Positions 11,145 through 23,161 of a DNA stretch of 64,000 nucleotides are shown one piece after another. The translations under genes and the position numbers were made by a program. The notes under the pieces were generated by a model. It was not told where the DNA came from, did not search any database, and worked only from the letters and a program-made list of their open reading frames with translations. The stretch comes from Neurospora tetrasperma FGSC 2508. Lineage: Eukaryota > Ascomycota > Sordariomycetes > Sordariales > Sordariaceae. The stretch's first letter is position 1, and each line of letters begins with the position of its first letter. The DNA lies in the NCBI RefSeq assembly GCF_000213175.1, contig NW_009799101.1, positions 3,869,645 to 3,933,644 of the forward strand, read 5' to 3'.

Positions 11145-14100
11145 TCTGACTCCTGGTGCAACCTAAATCGAGTTGGATTCGGTGAAGGATGATGTTGAAA
11201 GAGAACCGGGGAGAGAGAAAGCTCGAAAACCGTAACGGACGTCTGCGAGGTTTTGTTCTTGCGTCTTTTGTCAACTTTTTAAACAAACCTTATAAGAGGA
11301 TCCCCAACGCTTTCGGGATCGTCCAATCTCTGCGCCTCACTAAAAAGGTACTCGGTACTTCTGGGTACTTCTGGGTACGTACTTCAGTGGACTGCGGGGT
11401 CGTGGTGAACGTCAACAATTGGCCAGATGGACGCCCGCGGGATGGCGACACTGGAGACGACCGGGACTGGTTTGCGTTGTCTGAGCCTCTGGGTTGATGA
11501 GATGGTCCTATTCGCCGGGTGGATGAGGTTGCTGCCGGCGTCGGATCGGCTCGGAACGGGAAACAGGACGAGCGTGATCAGATAAGTAGAGGTCTACAAA
11601 CTTTATGGGCCAGTCAAGAAGTTTGCACCGGAGTGTAATATCTGGTTGCTTGGCCGGGGAAAGAGAAGGGGAGAACAAATTAACTTTAGTAAAGAAGATG
11701 AGGATCAAACCAGGTAGGTAGGCTACAAGCAGCCAGAGATAGCCATTATAGATAGAGGCGACATGTTCCTCAAGTTCATCACTGCAGCAAACTTGATTTA
11801 CCAGGGGTCAAAGAGGGCAGTGAGCGACGAGCGGCAGGACTGATAAGGTACCTCAAAGGTACGAGCAGACACCAAGGCAAAAATTGGGCGAGGGCATCTC
11901 ATCCATGGCAGACAGAGGCAGGCTTGGACCGTTGTTGGCTTCTTTTCCTACGTACTTCCCTTGGATTATTGGGCAAGAGGCTGGGCTTGCAGTTGCATGG
12001 CAAGACCACCGCAGCACTCCGGGACATTGCCCGTCAAGGCACCTCGCAAACCGAAGGCACATCGCAAAGGGCACATTCCAAAGCCACCTTTCGAAAGGCA
12101 CCTCTCGTCACGCAACACCGTAACCTGGCTGTCTCGCCGATACCTCTAAGCATGATGATACAGAGCGCTTGCCGTTACTGGTGAGCCATGAACGAGACTT
12201 CCCAGTTGAAAATGGTAACTTGTCCCAAGGGCTCCACCCAGAACCTAGTATCAGAGAAATCCAGATCATGCCTGTGTGGTGGTTTGGTGGACAAAGGCAA
12301 GGTAGACAGGTAGTTTCCAGCAGACTTCCATAGAGCTTCCATGAAGGCACATTGGACAATTCAAAAGCAAACAGGAACATGCCCGGCCTGTTTGCAAAGC
12401 ATTCAACCGAGATGTCAACATTTTCCTTGCCAGTATCTGGCAGCAGTACCGTGGGCGTTGCTCTCCTATATCACTCGCCGCTGGGCAAGGGTCCACTCAT
12501 ACATGCACCGAGTTTATCGCGACTCCGCGAGTTCGTGGGCTTCAGGTAGGTATCGGTACCTTGGCAGTACAAGACACTGGTGCAAGTCAAGACCAGCTTC
12601 AGCCGACCCATATATTACCAAAAACAGCAGGAGAAGGACTCATTGAGGGTTTTCATTGGTTCACCATATTCACTTTCCCAACCCAGCTGAGTAATTAACA
12701 AGCTGCTTGATCCTGGACAATAGAACGCTCTGTTGATGAAGGCGACCATATCGGGAGCCGCGGGGCGAGGGCGACAGCAGCAGCAGCAGCACCTACAGCA
12801 AGAGGCGGGCGGTTATCGCTACCATGGCACCTGCCCATCCAGTATCTGCCCCAACGAAGGTACGTAGGTGCATGTCATGTCATTGAAGAGGCGTTACAGT
12901 GTTGTCAAGCGAGGCAATCACTTTGACAGCAACTGAATGGAAAGGAAGAGGAACAAGATTCAACGGCACCGGATCACTCGGTGGCGGGCGTGAGCTTTGA
13001 CGTCTTGGGTTGTCTTGGCAATGCGAAACCGAGGGTTGACGCGTTCGCGGTCATGGAGACGGATCCTGTTGTTGCCAAACAGCCGGGAGGTGATGTCAGT
13101 TTGGAAAATCGGATGAGATGGCATTTAGCGACCCAGGCGTGCCGACGGCTTGGCGTTGCCGCTCCAAATCGAATCGCCGACCGGCTTGGTTCGTCCGATC
13201 ACGTCGACCCTGGGCTTCACTAGCTTCCAACTCTCTCTAGGCCGATTTGGACTCCCGCTACAAACTTTGCATGTGAAAGTTCAAGACAGGGAGCTTATAA
13301 ATTTCGAGACTCCATTGGCGGTATCCAAAGAAAAAGTATCCATTATCCCGAGGTTCGTCGAAGATGAGGTCCACTTTGGGGAGTACCTAATCGCACTTAC
13401 ACCATGTAGAATCCTCAAAGAGGACGCGGTTCACGGTTGTCAGGCGCGGTCCTAGGCGCTCGAGATCGCCAGGGCTACCTTACAAATTCAACAAAAAGTT
13501 TCAGAAAAAGGCAGCCTCTTTACCCCGCCATTTGATCCACATCTCCCCAACAGTTGGAAAGAGCTTGCATTTCATGCACTGTAACTCTGCGCGCCTCACT
13601 AAAACTACCTCTACGGACACTACACACACGCGTCTGGGGCTGTGGCAGGCAAACAAGATGTCGCAAGGCGGAAGGTCTCGTGCCTGGGGCTTTGCCCGCG
13701 CAGAAGGCAAGTGGAAGGTAGCACGCCGCAAATCTTGGCATCAGGTTTGGGTTTCTGTTGAATGACACCGTACAAACTACAAACACAAGGTGAACCCCCG
13801 CTACGACTTTTTCATTTTTTCATTTTTCTTTCATTGCGACTGTCGCCTCCCCCACGACGTCGGCAATGGTTTGTCGTCAAGAAAGGTGAGAAAGGGGACG
13901 TGAGGATTCCCCAGACGAGACAAAAAGTCAACAGTTCGACAAGCACGTGAAAGGAACATGGATCCAAGAGCAAAAGTGCTGTCAAACGCCCACGCCCACG
14001 CTGCCCACGCCTTTGATCGCCAGTTTTCTCCAGAACAACGTCCACTTCCCCCGCATTCCTTCCGTGGCCGTGCTCCTCCCGTTCCCGCGTGGGTATCACA

Positions 14101-14729
14101 AGGATATTAAGCCGTGAAGGAGAAGATCTGGATTGCAGATGGTTCCCGCAAGGTGAGCCGCTTGGGCGTACCATTGTGTCTTTTTGTGTATCCAAAGTTT
14201 GAGATACACTAAAACTCCCTTCTTGATAAGCAACATCTGATTGTCGTTCAACGAAGCAAAGGTGATAGCTGCTTCCAATAACAATGGCCGTCCGTTATGA
14301 GCAGTTGGAACAAGGTCGTGAATTTAAGGTCTTTTCTGCATGGGCAATGCTGCACGTTGCCTGTATGTATTTACCTAAAGTTCATTTCCAGCAGAAGAAA
14401 CTCCGTCGCTATGCCAAAGATGGACTTGGACTTATGCCCAGCCTTGGCGACGATACCCTTAAGGGTCTCAGCGTAGGAATGTTGCTTCACCTCCAGTCGT
14501 ACTTGTCCAACCGAGGTATGCACGGACACTCTTCCAGTCTTGTGTAACCATGTGTCCACAAGAGGGTTCAGATGAGGGGTGAAAAGAGGGGGACGGGACA
14601 AGAGGGAGAATTAAGCTTAAGGTCTGATGATGCACGTTTGACACCATTCCCATCTCCATCTCGTCCGATCTGGTGTCGCTGCAATTGCGTCGCGTCTTGA
14701 TCGCATTTTCCAAGATCTAAACGCTTAAA
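11145..14729. other. 3.6 kb intergenic region between elongase and fatty alcohol oxidase
   Basis: Divergent promoter space for two lipid-related genes. It contains a degenerate short tandem repeat near 12033-12115 and a CAG run at 12776-12790. Open frames at 12981-13223, 13150-13455 and 14284-14547 lack recognisable domains and splice context. Nothing further was recognised. Confidence 0.45.
12033..12115. repeat. degenerate tandem repeat with AAGGCAC core
   Basis: Four to five imperfect units of about 18-22 bp share a core like AAGGCACCTCGCAAA or AAGGCACATCGCAAA. They are seen directly but strongly diverged. Confidence 0.5.
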
Positions 14730-17416
14730 ATGGCCTCTTCTGTATCCGGCCCCACTCCGCCCGGGCTACCGCCGCTACCGCCCGGACACGGCGATTACTT
14801 CACCGAGACGCAGTGGTCCGTGCTCATGTCCCTACTGGACGCTACTGTTCCTTCCATCACAGCAGTCTCAGACAGGAAAGATGACAAGACACAGCTCGGG
14901 ATTACCGATGCCGAGTTCAAGGAAATCGTCACCAAGGCACAGGCCAGTGTGGTGAAGAAACCCGCTGTTGAGGATATCACAGCTTATCTGGCCGAAAGGC
15001 CGTCCAATGACCCGGCCTTCTGCCGTGCCGTGCGCCGGGTCCTCGGCAACGTCCCGCCATCCGCACAAAAGCGGCTCGGAGGCGTCTTATCCGCTCTCTC
15101 GTAAGCCACCACCAACACATACAATACTAGTGTTCCATTCAGATTACACATGACCTCCAAAACGGGAACGCACACCCAAGTGTTGCCCCGGACTACCCCT
15201 TTTCCTTGAAATATCCAGGTGTCAACAAAATAAGACAAAGATGTGAGTGCTAACCTTCCAACCCTAGGACACGGCCCGGCAGCCTCCTCCTGACAGGCTA
15301 TGCCACCCCCATCCAGGACCAGCCCCTCCACATCCGAGAATCCATCCTCCGGAGCTGGTCCTCCTCATGGTTCGGTACTCCCCGCACCCTCTACAAAATC
15401 TTCACTGCCATCGCCAAAGTACTTTGGCTCCAGACGAGCCCTCTCTTTCGCACCGTCACCGGCTACCCGGATGTGCCAATAAACTGGAATCCAGGCCCCA
15501 CAGAGGACTTTGGATTTCTGCAATTCGACACTTCTGTTAGTGAACCCGCCACTGTCGACACCGACGTGGTCATCATCGGCTCTGGCTGCGGCGGCGGCGT
15601 GTGCGCCAAAGTTCTCGCCGAAGCGGGGCACCGCGTTCTCGTCGTCGACAAGGGGTATTACTTTAATCCGGCACAGCTGCCCATGCCCATGGAGCAGAGC
15701 GGGTTTCATTTATTCGAAAACAACGGGCTCGTCAATAGTGTTGATGGCTCCATCAACGCCGTGGCGGGGTCGTGCTGGGGCGGCGGCGGTAGTGTTAACT
15801 GGAGCGTTAGCCTGCAGACGCCGGGGTATGTGAGGAAGGAGTGGTCGGAGCAGCACGGCTTGCCGTTTTTCGAGAGCGCCGAGTTCCAGAACTGCTTGGA
15901 TCGCGTGTACGAGTTCATGGGCGTTGTAAGTGGTGATAAAGTGAGGACAACTTATCGGGGGCAGAAGCTGCTGGAAGGGAGCAGGAAGCTGGGTTACGAG
16001 GCGCACGTGTGTCCCCAGAATAACGGCGGGAAGGAACACTGGTGTGGGCATTGCCCTTTGGGTTGTGGTAGCGCGGAGAAGCAGGGGCCGGCGGTCAGTT
16101 GGCTGCCGGCGGCGGCGAAAAAGGGGGCTACCTTCATGGAAGGTTTTTCGGTGGACAAGATTTTGTGGGATGAGTCTTCTTCGTCGTCGTCGTGGTTCGG
16201 ATCAGGAGGGAAGAAGAAGGCGGTGGGCGTGGAGGGAACGTGGACTGCGAGGGATACTAATGGGGGAGTGATTGGGGAACGGAAGACAAGAAAGGTCGTT
16301 ATCAAGGCGAAGAAGGTCATTGTTTCTGCTGGAACGCTTAACAGTCCTTTGATTCTTCACAGGAGCGGGTTGAATGTGAGTGCTCACCAACGACTGGTTG
16401 TGTTTAATCAAGAGGATTTGGGAGACTCACAATCTGAACAGAACCACCATATTGGCCGCAACCTCCATGTCCATCCCGTTAAATTCATCGGCGCTTACTA
16501 CGAGGATGATGTGAATCCCTGGGAAGGTCAGTCTCCAGCATTGTCTCGCCACTTGCAGCATTCTCATAACTAACCACAATGCGGACCATAGGTGGCGTCA
16601 TCACCACCATCTGCACCGCCTTTGAGAACCTCGACGGCCAAGGCCACGGCGTTAAGTTAGAAGACACGTGCATGCTTGTACGTATTCCCTCTTCCCTTCG
16701 TCCTCCTTTACTTATCACCCCATCCCTTTTTCTCTTCAAACCCTCCACCATACTAACCCTTCGCTCCCAACCAGCCTCACTCAATTCTATCCCAAGTCCC
16801 CTGGCGCGGCGCCCTCTCCTGGAAGCTATCCTGCTTGCGCTACCCACAATTAAGCGCGTGGCTTTCTCTTTCGCGCGACCGGGACACCGGCCGAGTTTAC
16901 GCCGACCCGGTGACCGGGAAACTCTGCATCGAGTACACCATCTCGTCCTTCGACGCGAGCCTCAATTTCGAGGGAATCATCGCTTTGGCAAAAATCGCCT
17001 ATGTCACGGGTGCGAGCGAGATTGATCCTTTCTTGCCGGGGGTGGAACCTTTTGTTCGATCTTCCCCCGGTACTCCTTCCACCCCAACTGAAGAAGCGAA
17101 GGAGGAAGATTACGATAAGGGAGTTAAGGACCCTCTATTTGAGAAGTGGCTGTCCACCCTCCTCCACCAGAGGGATAACGCACCACTTTGCCCGCCTTAT
17201 GTATCGGCGCACCAAATGGGCACGTGCAGGATGAGTAGCAAGCCGGAAAACGGCGTGGTGGATCCTAAGGGGAAGGTTTGGGGCACCGAGGGGTTGTATG
17301 TAGCGGATGCCAGCGTGTTTCCGAGTGCGAGTGGAGTGAATCCAATGGTTACGAACATGGCGATTGCGGATTGGATTGCGAATGGGGTGGCGAGGGATTT
17401 GGGGAAGAAAATCTGA
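14730..17416 (+). CDS. long-chain fatty alcohol oxidase (GMC oxidoreductase)
   Basis: FAD enzyme oxidising long-chain fatty alcohols to aldehydes with release of hydrogen peroxide; the family is membrane or peroxisome associated. Exons are 14730-15100, 15268-16375, 16442-16526, 16592-16677 and 16775-17416, which join in frame to 763 aa, a usual length for FAO proteins. The FAD-binding motif VVIIGSGCGGG lies near residues 224-234, preceded by about 220 residues typical of FAOs rather than smaller GMC enzymes. A cluster GKEHWCGHCPLGC follows near 375. The C-terminal GMC half carries SAHQMGTCRM (around 695-705) and GLYVADASVFPSASGVNPM. All four introns are GT-AG. The stop codon seen at 16571-16573 lies inside intron 3. 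The gene is tail to tail with the DUF3074 gene, 567 bp away. Role in alkane or omega-oxidation metabolism is inference from the family. Confidence 0.93.
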
Positions 17417-17983
17417 AAAGAGGATTTACGAAGGCAGAGGTATGTAGAGGGTTGTGAGGTGGCAGATAACCGCGGAGTTGATGAGTGTGGTGATCAGTTA
17501 TATGGCTTTCAAGGTGATGTTAGGGTTGACGGATAAGTGGTGGTTTGGCAGGAAGTTTTCTTGTCGCAGTTGTGTGTTTTGCTTTTGCTCTAGTGCTCGA
17601 ATTTGATTTTCCCGAGCTTTGCAATATTAATCGTATGCCAGTAGTTAAAAAGCAGCTCATGATCTGGTGTATTTTCTGCATGACCCAACGCTGACAGCAT
17701 CGCCTGGCAACCACATCTCCCGAACGCATCCACTAAATAGGAACGTCTTGCGAAAAGAAACTGATACTCAGGAGGCAAGAATTGCAACCGGTAATGATCA
17801 TCACGACTACCAAGAAAAATGTATCCTCTCCTCGTGTTCTCCTATTCTATTCATAAAACCAAACGTCAACTCGTCAACTCGTCAACCCGTCATCCTCCTC
17901 TTCGTCATCCCCATCCTGATCATTCCTGTCTTTCCACCTCTTCCCGAATTACTTCCTCTCCTCGACCAGCGAGGTGTTCCATC
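17417..17983. other. convergent 3' intergenic region
   Basis: 567 bp between the stop codons of two convergent genes; presumably both 3' UTRs and terminators. A small direct repeat of GTCAACTCGTCAAC type occurs near 17869-17890. No gene was recognised. Confidence 0.6.
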
Positions 17984-20386
17984 CTACGCCCCAACAGCGC
18001 CGCCGTTCTTAACAACCTCCACTTCCCCAACCGCTGCTTCACTTCCAACCGTGGCCCCAGGCCCCTCATACTTCCCCAGCCTCGCCACCAACATGGTATT
18101 CTGCCTCTGCAACTCGCCCACCTGCTCCCTCAACATCTCCATCTGCCTCAACGCCAGATCCCTCTCCGCTTTAACCTTCTCCATCTCCCTCAGCACATTA
18201 GCTTTTTCCTCCTTTTCAGCCGCCTTCCTCAGCTTCTCCTTCGCTTTCCGCTCCTCCCGCAGCCGGTGCTGCTCCAACCGCGTCAGCTCGCGCTGGTACT
18301 TCTCTTCCTGCTTCGCGAGCTCGCGCTCGTGCTTCTCGCGTAGTTTGGCAAGTCGGGCGTCCTCGTGCACCGCCTTGCTGCTTTTGTTGTGCTTGGAGGC
18401 GGTGTCATCATCGAGGGCAGCGGCAGCCGCGGCGGCGGCGAGTCCCTTCTCTTCCTGTTCGCGCCGCTTGGCGGCTTGTTTGGCTTGGAGACGGTGCAGT
18501 TTCTCTTCGGCCTTGCGGTGGCGCTCCTCGAGCTTGCGGACTTCTCTTTCGTGCTTTTCGCGCCGCGCGGAGTAGTGGTCGGGGAGATGAATGCTGCCGT
18601 TGTCGCCGGTAACGGTGGGCTGAAGAGAAGAGGCGGATTCGGTGGCGGAGAGTTCGGAGCGGATGGACGTCGCGCTAGTGGGATCGTTGGAGAGGTCGCC
18701 ATTGCCGTTAACGGTGAGGGACTGACCGGATGCGTTGATGGGGTGGCCTTCTCCTTCCGTGGCGGAGACGAAGCTGCGGATGGAGGACACATCGCTTTCG
18801 ATGTCAGAGGAAGAGATGGAGGAGGCGAGTGAAGCGGTGTCATCGTCGGTGTTGTTGTTGGTAGTGCCGGCGAAGTTGGCCACTTTGTTGGCTACGGCAT
18901 TGCCTGCTGCGCCGAGAGCACCGGTCAACATACCGTAGAGACCACTCGACTGCGAAGCAGGGGCTTCTTCCTCGACAGCCTCTGTCTCTCGTAACGGAGA
19001 TTGGGCATGGTCGGCCTTATCGACACCAGCAGCTCTTTTCTGTTGTACGGTAACGTCCTTGCGCTGAATGTCGTCTGGTGCCGTCGTAGCTGCAGCAGGT
19101 TGCGGGACAGCCTGTGCTGTTTGCTCCAGCACCTCTTCGCCATCACTTTCGGTAAGCTCTTCGATACTTTTGGTTGACAGCCAATCTAGTAAACGGGCAG
19201 CGTCGTTAGTTATTCCGCCAGGAGTTCCTCTTTCGACCATAAACCTAGGCACACTGCCTCCGGGGTCACTGCGTGTCACCATGAGCCACTCGACAGCAAA
19301 GTGTTGGTCATCATCGTCTCCCTTTAAAGAGGATCTGCCACCATCATCAGCTCCATCTGCCACTGCCATTGCCGCTTTCTTAGCAGACCGCAGCACAGCC
19401 TCCTTTTTGAGGTCATCCACGTCTGCCTGATCCAGCGCATCCTTCATCTCGTGAAACTCCTCCCTACTGAGTTCCGAAGAAGATTTCGTCCTTCTCAACG
19501 GCCTATCCAGCGGAATCTCCCTGATAACCTCGACGGATTCGTACTGTCCCCTGATGAAATCCGACCTAGCAGGGGCATCGGGGTGTTCACATGGTCTCGA
19601 CACCAACATGAACTGTCTCGGCTGTCGCGGTCCCTTTTCCAACGCATTTCCAGTAGCCCCAGGCCCAGGCATCATCAGACAGGTGACAAAGTCCCTAGGC
19701 GTAGTCGGCCCAGGAAACCTCGCGCTCACCAGGAACACCTCCAGCCTCCCTCGTCCTTGTTCCCCGCTGCTATCACCTTCTGCGCCTCCTCCTCCTCCTC
19801 CGGCGCCTACACTCACACGCTCAAGCCTCTTCTCTCCACCAATACCTCTAATATTTCCCGTGCCCGGCTCCGTCCCATTCTCCTGATACCGCTTTATACT
19901 TTCAGCGAACTCCCTCTCCAGCCCTGCCCGCCACTTGTCAAAGGCCACATCTTTATGGACGCTCCTCCGCGCGAACCAGGCGCCCTTTCCGTCTTTCGCA
20001 GAGAGCTTGTACACGTTGATGCCGAGCGGGTTCTCTTTGGTATTGGAAACTTTGCACTCTTTCCATTCTTTGCGGAGCTTGGTGGCTGTTTCGGCTGCTT
20101 CCGCTGAGAGCTTTATTGGGAGGAAGCCGGAATTGTCAGGCTGGTGGCGACCAGTTATGGCCGAGCTGGTTGCTGAGCGGGGGCGGCCTTGAGCGGCACC
20201 GGCGGCTTTCGCCGTGGCGGCAGCGACGCTGGGTGGTATCGGGATCGAGTCGACGAGGGTTTGGGCATTGGTGAACGTGGAGGTCATGAGGGCTTGTAGG
20301 TCCGAGTCGGGTCTGCCGGCGAGGTCGGTAGGCCAGGAGATGGGGCCGAGGGCCTGGAAGGGTTCGTGATGCGCTGGTCCGCCCAT
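17984..20386 (-). CDS. DUF3074 (START-like) protein with C-terminal coiled coil
   Basis: Single-exon protein of 800 aa. Residues about 88-405 match my memory of the fungal DUF3074 family, a START-like lipid-binding fold. Recognisable blocks are FLPIKLS, GAWFARRSVHKDVAFDKW, VFLVSARFPGPTTPRDFV, RQFMLVSRPCEHP and VPRFMVERGTPGGI. A Ser/Thr/acidic low-complexity middle follows, with GLYGMLTGALGAAGNAVAN near 480. The last 180 residues are almost pure Lys/Glu/Arg/Ala/Leu heptad-like sequence, predicted coiled coil (about 620-780). The start was chosen at MGGPAHHEPF because the frame closes upstream. Function is unknown; lipid binding is inferred only from the START-like fold. Confidence 0.88.
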   Translation of the reverse strand: MGGPAHHEPFQALGPISWPTDLAGRPDSDLQALMTSTFTNAQTLVDSIPIPPSVAAATAKAAGAAQGRPRSATSSAITGRHQPDNSGFLPIKLSAEAAETATKLRKEWKECKVSNTKENPLGINVYKLSAKDGKGAWFARRSVHKDVAFDKWRAGLEREFAESIKRYQENGTEPGTGNIRGIGGEKRLERVSVGAGGGGGGAEGDSSGEQGRGRLEVFLVSARFPGPTTPRDFVTCLMMPGPGATGNALEKGPRQPRQFMLVSRPCEHPDAPARSDFIRGQYESVEVIREIPLDRPLRRTKSSSELSREEFHEMKDALDQADVDDLKKEAVLRSAKKAAMAVADGADDGGRSSLKGDDDDQHFAVEWLMVTRSDPGGSVPRFMVERGTPGGITNDAARLLDWLSTKSIEELTESDGEEVLEQTAQAVPQPAAATTAPDDIQRKDVTVQQKRAAGVDKADHAQSPLRETEAVEEEAPASQSSGLYGMLTGALGAAGNAVANKVANFAGTTNNNTDDDTASLASSISSSDIESDVSSIRSFVSATEGEGHPINASGQSLTVNGNGDLSNDPTSATSIRSELSATESASSLQPTVTGDNGSIHLPDHYSARREKHEREVRKLEERHRKAEEKLHRLQAKQAAKRREQEEKGLAAAAAAAALDDDTASKHNKSSKAVHEDARLAKLREKHERELAKQEEKYQRELTRLEQHRLREERKAKEKLRKAAEKEEKANVLREMEKVKAERDLALRQMEMLREQVGELQRQNTMLVARLGKYEGPGATVGSEAAVGEVEVVKNGGAVGA

Positions 20387-21367
20387 TGTGCCTGTGATAT
20401 GTGGGTGAGGGGAAGTTGGGGCTCGTTTATGGCGGTGGTGGGTAGTCTGAGGATGAAGCTGGAAGAAATTGTGCGTATATAGCCGGGCTCTGCACAGATA
20501 CCACTGTCGAGGATATGGTGATGGTTGGCAGTGGTGAATGTTGGGTCAAGTAGAAGGGCGAGCGAATCGCCATACAAGTTAAAGTGCCAGTCTGGTTTAG
20601 AATAGGTGATTCGTCGGTAATATCGTAGACGGGTAGGGATGAGATTCGACGACTTCGGGGTTCGATGTATAGGTCCAGTTCGTAACAATTCTCAAGTTGT
20701 TGGAGGGGTTGTTCTCTGCGTCTTGTTGATCTTTGTAATCTTGATGATTCAAATAGTTCGATCTGTATGGGTTTTGTATTCTAGGAACGATCTAACCACG
20801 CAGTCGTAATCAAGAACTTGACCGAACCTCCAGACTGACATCGATCCATGTTGTTACGCTCTTGGCTGGATACCCTGTTGTCTTTGTTGTTCCCGCTGCC
20901 AAACACTTGGTCTGGTCTTGGCATACACCTCTGATAGTGTACATTGTAACACCGCATGTGATTACTCTACTGACTGCATAAGAAGTTCTCGGGCTATTAT
21001 GGTAGTGTAGTATTTCTTATAGTTATAACTAACATATTACTTATTAGTACTTTCTTCCAATCCTATTCGCAGTAACTTCCTTTACAGTGACATAAATCAA
21101 AATAATAGATGTGTTGTAGTAAGTATCATCAACTGCGCAGTCTTCCAACGTTTTAGTTTTGACCAAAAACTATGGCAATATTGCGATGCATTTGGAGTGT
21201 GTGTGCCCAAGCAGACTGGGCGTTTGGCGGCCAAGAATGGACCAGACGTTTGGTGTTGGAAATGACGTCATATCCTCCCAGGGGATCGTAAAGTGCACTA
21301 ACGACCCCATCCCCTATAGCGGGGAAACCAGCAGCAGAAGGAAGTCACTTACATGACCTGACGTCCA

Positions 21368-21849
21368 ATGATGTCCTCAGATGCCGTCTTAACCGTCGAG
21401 CCGACAGTGATGAAACTCGTATACGCGGAAGAGCACGAGGTAACACAATACGCCTAACTTCTCACACAATCATCCCATCGCTGATGAACTGTTTACTCAT
21501 TTGCTTCATATGACAAGGGGGATGCTCGGAAGAGCGCCAATCCAAACACTGACATCATGCACCTGGCTAGGAGTTGACGTTGATGATGCACTCATTTGGC
21601 GTCGAAAAGGCGCCTTCTCAATGATCTTCGACTCAGTCCGAAATATTGGACTTATGAATCTAGAAGAAAAGGGCCGAGATGCACCAAAATACCTAAGATG
21701 GCAATGCCGATCACGCCAAATAACTTTGTAAGTCCATCATATCTAATTCCTGCTCTCTTCTTCTGAGTAGAAGCTTCCATGTGTTCGAGGCCAGCACTAG
21801 CCATTCGTCAATCAGCTCATCGCATCCGGATTATGATCTGCTCGACTAG
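21368..21849 (+). pseudogene. candidate small gene or gene relic, unknown family
   Basis: Three protein-like segments lie in order. The first starts at ATGATG 21368 and reads to 21439, before a GTAACA that could be a donor. The second is a long frame from 21444 to 21727 containing ADELFTHLLHMTRGMLG and LMNLEEKGRDAPKYLRW. The third is 21771-21849, reading SFHVFEASTSHSSISSS and ending PDYDLLD and a stop. The second and third join in phase across a 43-nt GTAAGT...GAGTAG intron, which supports real coding history. The first and second do not join cleanly: no good acceptor precedes the second, so either the first exon is misplaced or the gene is frameshifted. No family is recognised. Confidence 0.3.
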
Positions 21850-21954
21850 TTGTGGGTTCTCGTTATCCCTTATCATCTTGAATATCTACTTAACTGGGGG
21901 ATTGTGGATGCCAGGAACTCCAGGCTGGCAGGGAAGTTGTGGCAGAGAAGCCAA

Positions 21955-22345
21955 TTATGAGGCCTTGTCGAGTTCTTGTTTTCGCCTGACACGACCGCTT
22001 TGCTGAGCGACCCACGAGTTCAGACTCGGCGAACGTGCTGGCGTATCCTCGCTGTGTTGATATCCCCGAGGATCGGTCCGTAGCGTCGTTGGGCGAGGAG
22101 GGGTAGGTTGGGGCGGCTGGTTGTTGTGGCTGAGGGTTCGTTCGGGTACGATTATATTTCCGTCGCCAACCCCAGATGAGGGGGAGGATATGTCCCTCAT
22201 GCGATGGCGTCGACCTTTGAATGTGATGCAGGGTGACAGCAAGTAGTTTACATCATAGTGGCTGACATGCTGTATTTTTCTCGTGCCATTCGAAACTGCA
22301 GTCGTCGCGAGGGATTCGTTTGGCGATGGGTCGGAAGAGCTGACT
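21955..22345 (-). CDS. candidate exon of an unrecognised gene (Ser/Pro-rich tail)
   Basis: An open frame without its own good ATG runs from about 22345 to a stop at 21955. It reads as a polar, Ser/Pro/Arg-rich tail with segments such as PNESLATTAVSNGTRK, SPCITFKGRRHRMRDIS and RTLSHNNQPPQPTPPRP. Composition is like the cytoplasmic tail of a fungal membrane protein, but no membrane segment or convincing upstream exon was found. It could equally be chance. Listed so that its position is not lost. Confidence 0.2.
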
Positions 22346-23082
22346 TTTTAGGGTTGATGAGAGTACATCGTGGCAGTTGCCAAGTTCCGCGTGTCAACGA
22401 TATTTGCTGGATATGCAACCTTCGCAGAACTCGCGTATGGTACGGGACTTTGGCTACATTGATGGACAAAATTGGGTTGCTGATATTGAATTTAGATACC
22501 CGACTCGTGTGGTTGATGCAGCAATCTATCTATTCACCTTTTCGTGTCACCAACAGAGGCTACCGACACTCTCAACATGTGCAACGGTCTCAGTCCTCTC
22601 TGATGTCGGGGATGGATGAATCAAGATCAGAAAACCTATCACAATCCAAACACCTGCGGCAGGTGCTCCCCAACTCTGTTCTGAGGGCATAAAATATATA
22701 GAATCGGGCATATGTATGTCTGATTATGCTTGATTTCCATGGAAGTTGAAAAGCTATGCCCCGAGTCTTTGCGGTAGGCATCAAACGCAGCAACCGTAAC
22801 CTCGGACCTCCGAACCTGCATACGCAGTTGCAGAAGTGAGCTTCACTCGTACAGAAAGAATAACTGGTCACAAGGATGAAAGCAAATGGAAAGGAAACCC
22901 GACGCGGGCCCTCCTAGCAGGTACTTAAACTACTGTATCCCCCCTCTCAAATTCTTCTCCCAACATTTAACCAAACTTTGATAATTATATTATACAAAAA
23001 TTTCTATCAAGTATTCTCAGGCCGTCAGACCATCCAACAATTAGACCATCAGACCTGACTTCCTCGAAGGCACTCCTCCAAG

Positions 23083-23160
23083 TATGTTTCTCGCTTACTA
23101 TTCTGCTCTCTACTTTCCCGTCTCTCCAACTCCTTTCTAACATACTAATAAATATTATAG
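23083..23160 (+). other. probable 5' UTR intron of the small membrane-protein gene
   Basis: GTATGT donor at 23083, branch-like CTAAC and CTAAT near 23139-23150 and acceptor TATTATAG at 23160, one base before the ATG at 23162. The complete set of splice signals directly in front of an open frame is the best evidence that the downstream frame is a gene. Confidence 0.5.
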
Positions 23161-23161
23161 G

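Larger units (their letters stand above)
20387..23161. other. gene-poor accessory stretch, left part
   Basis: Upstream of the DUF3074 gene. It includes a mildly A/T-rich patch at about 20990-21130, a candidate small gene or pseudogene at 21368-21849 (+) and a candidate exon at 21955-22345 (-), each listed separately. The rest shows no recognisable gene. Confidence 0.4.

Noticed and set aside
10398-11192. 264-aa open frame on the plus strand over the elongase gene
   Set aside because: Antisense shadow of the elongase exon, without domain or splice context.
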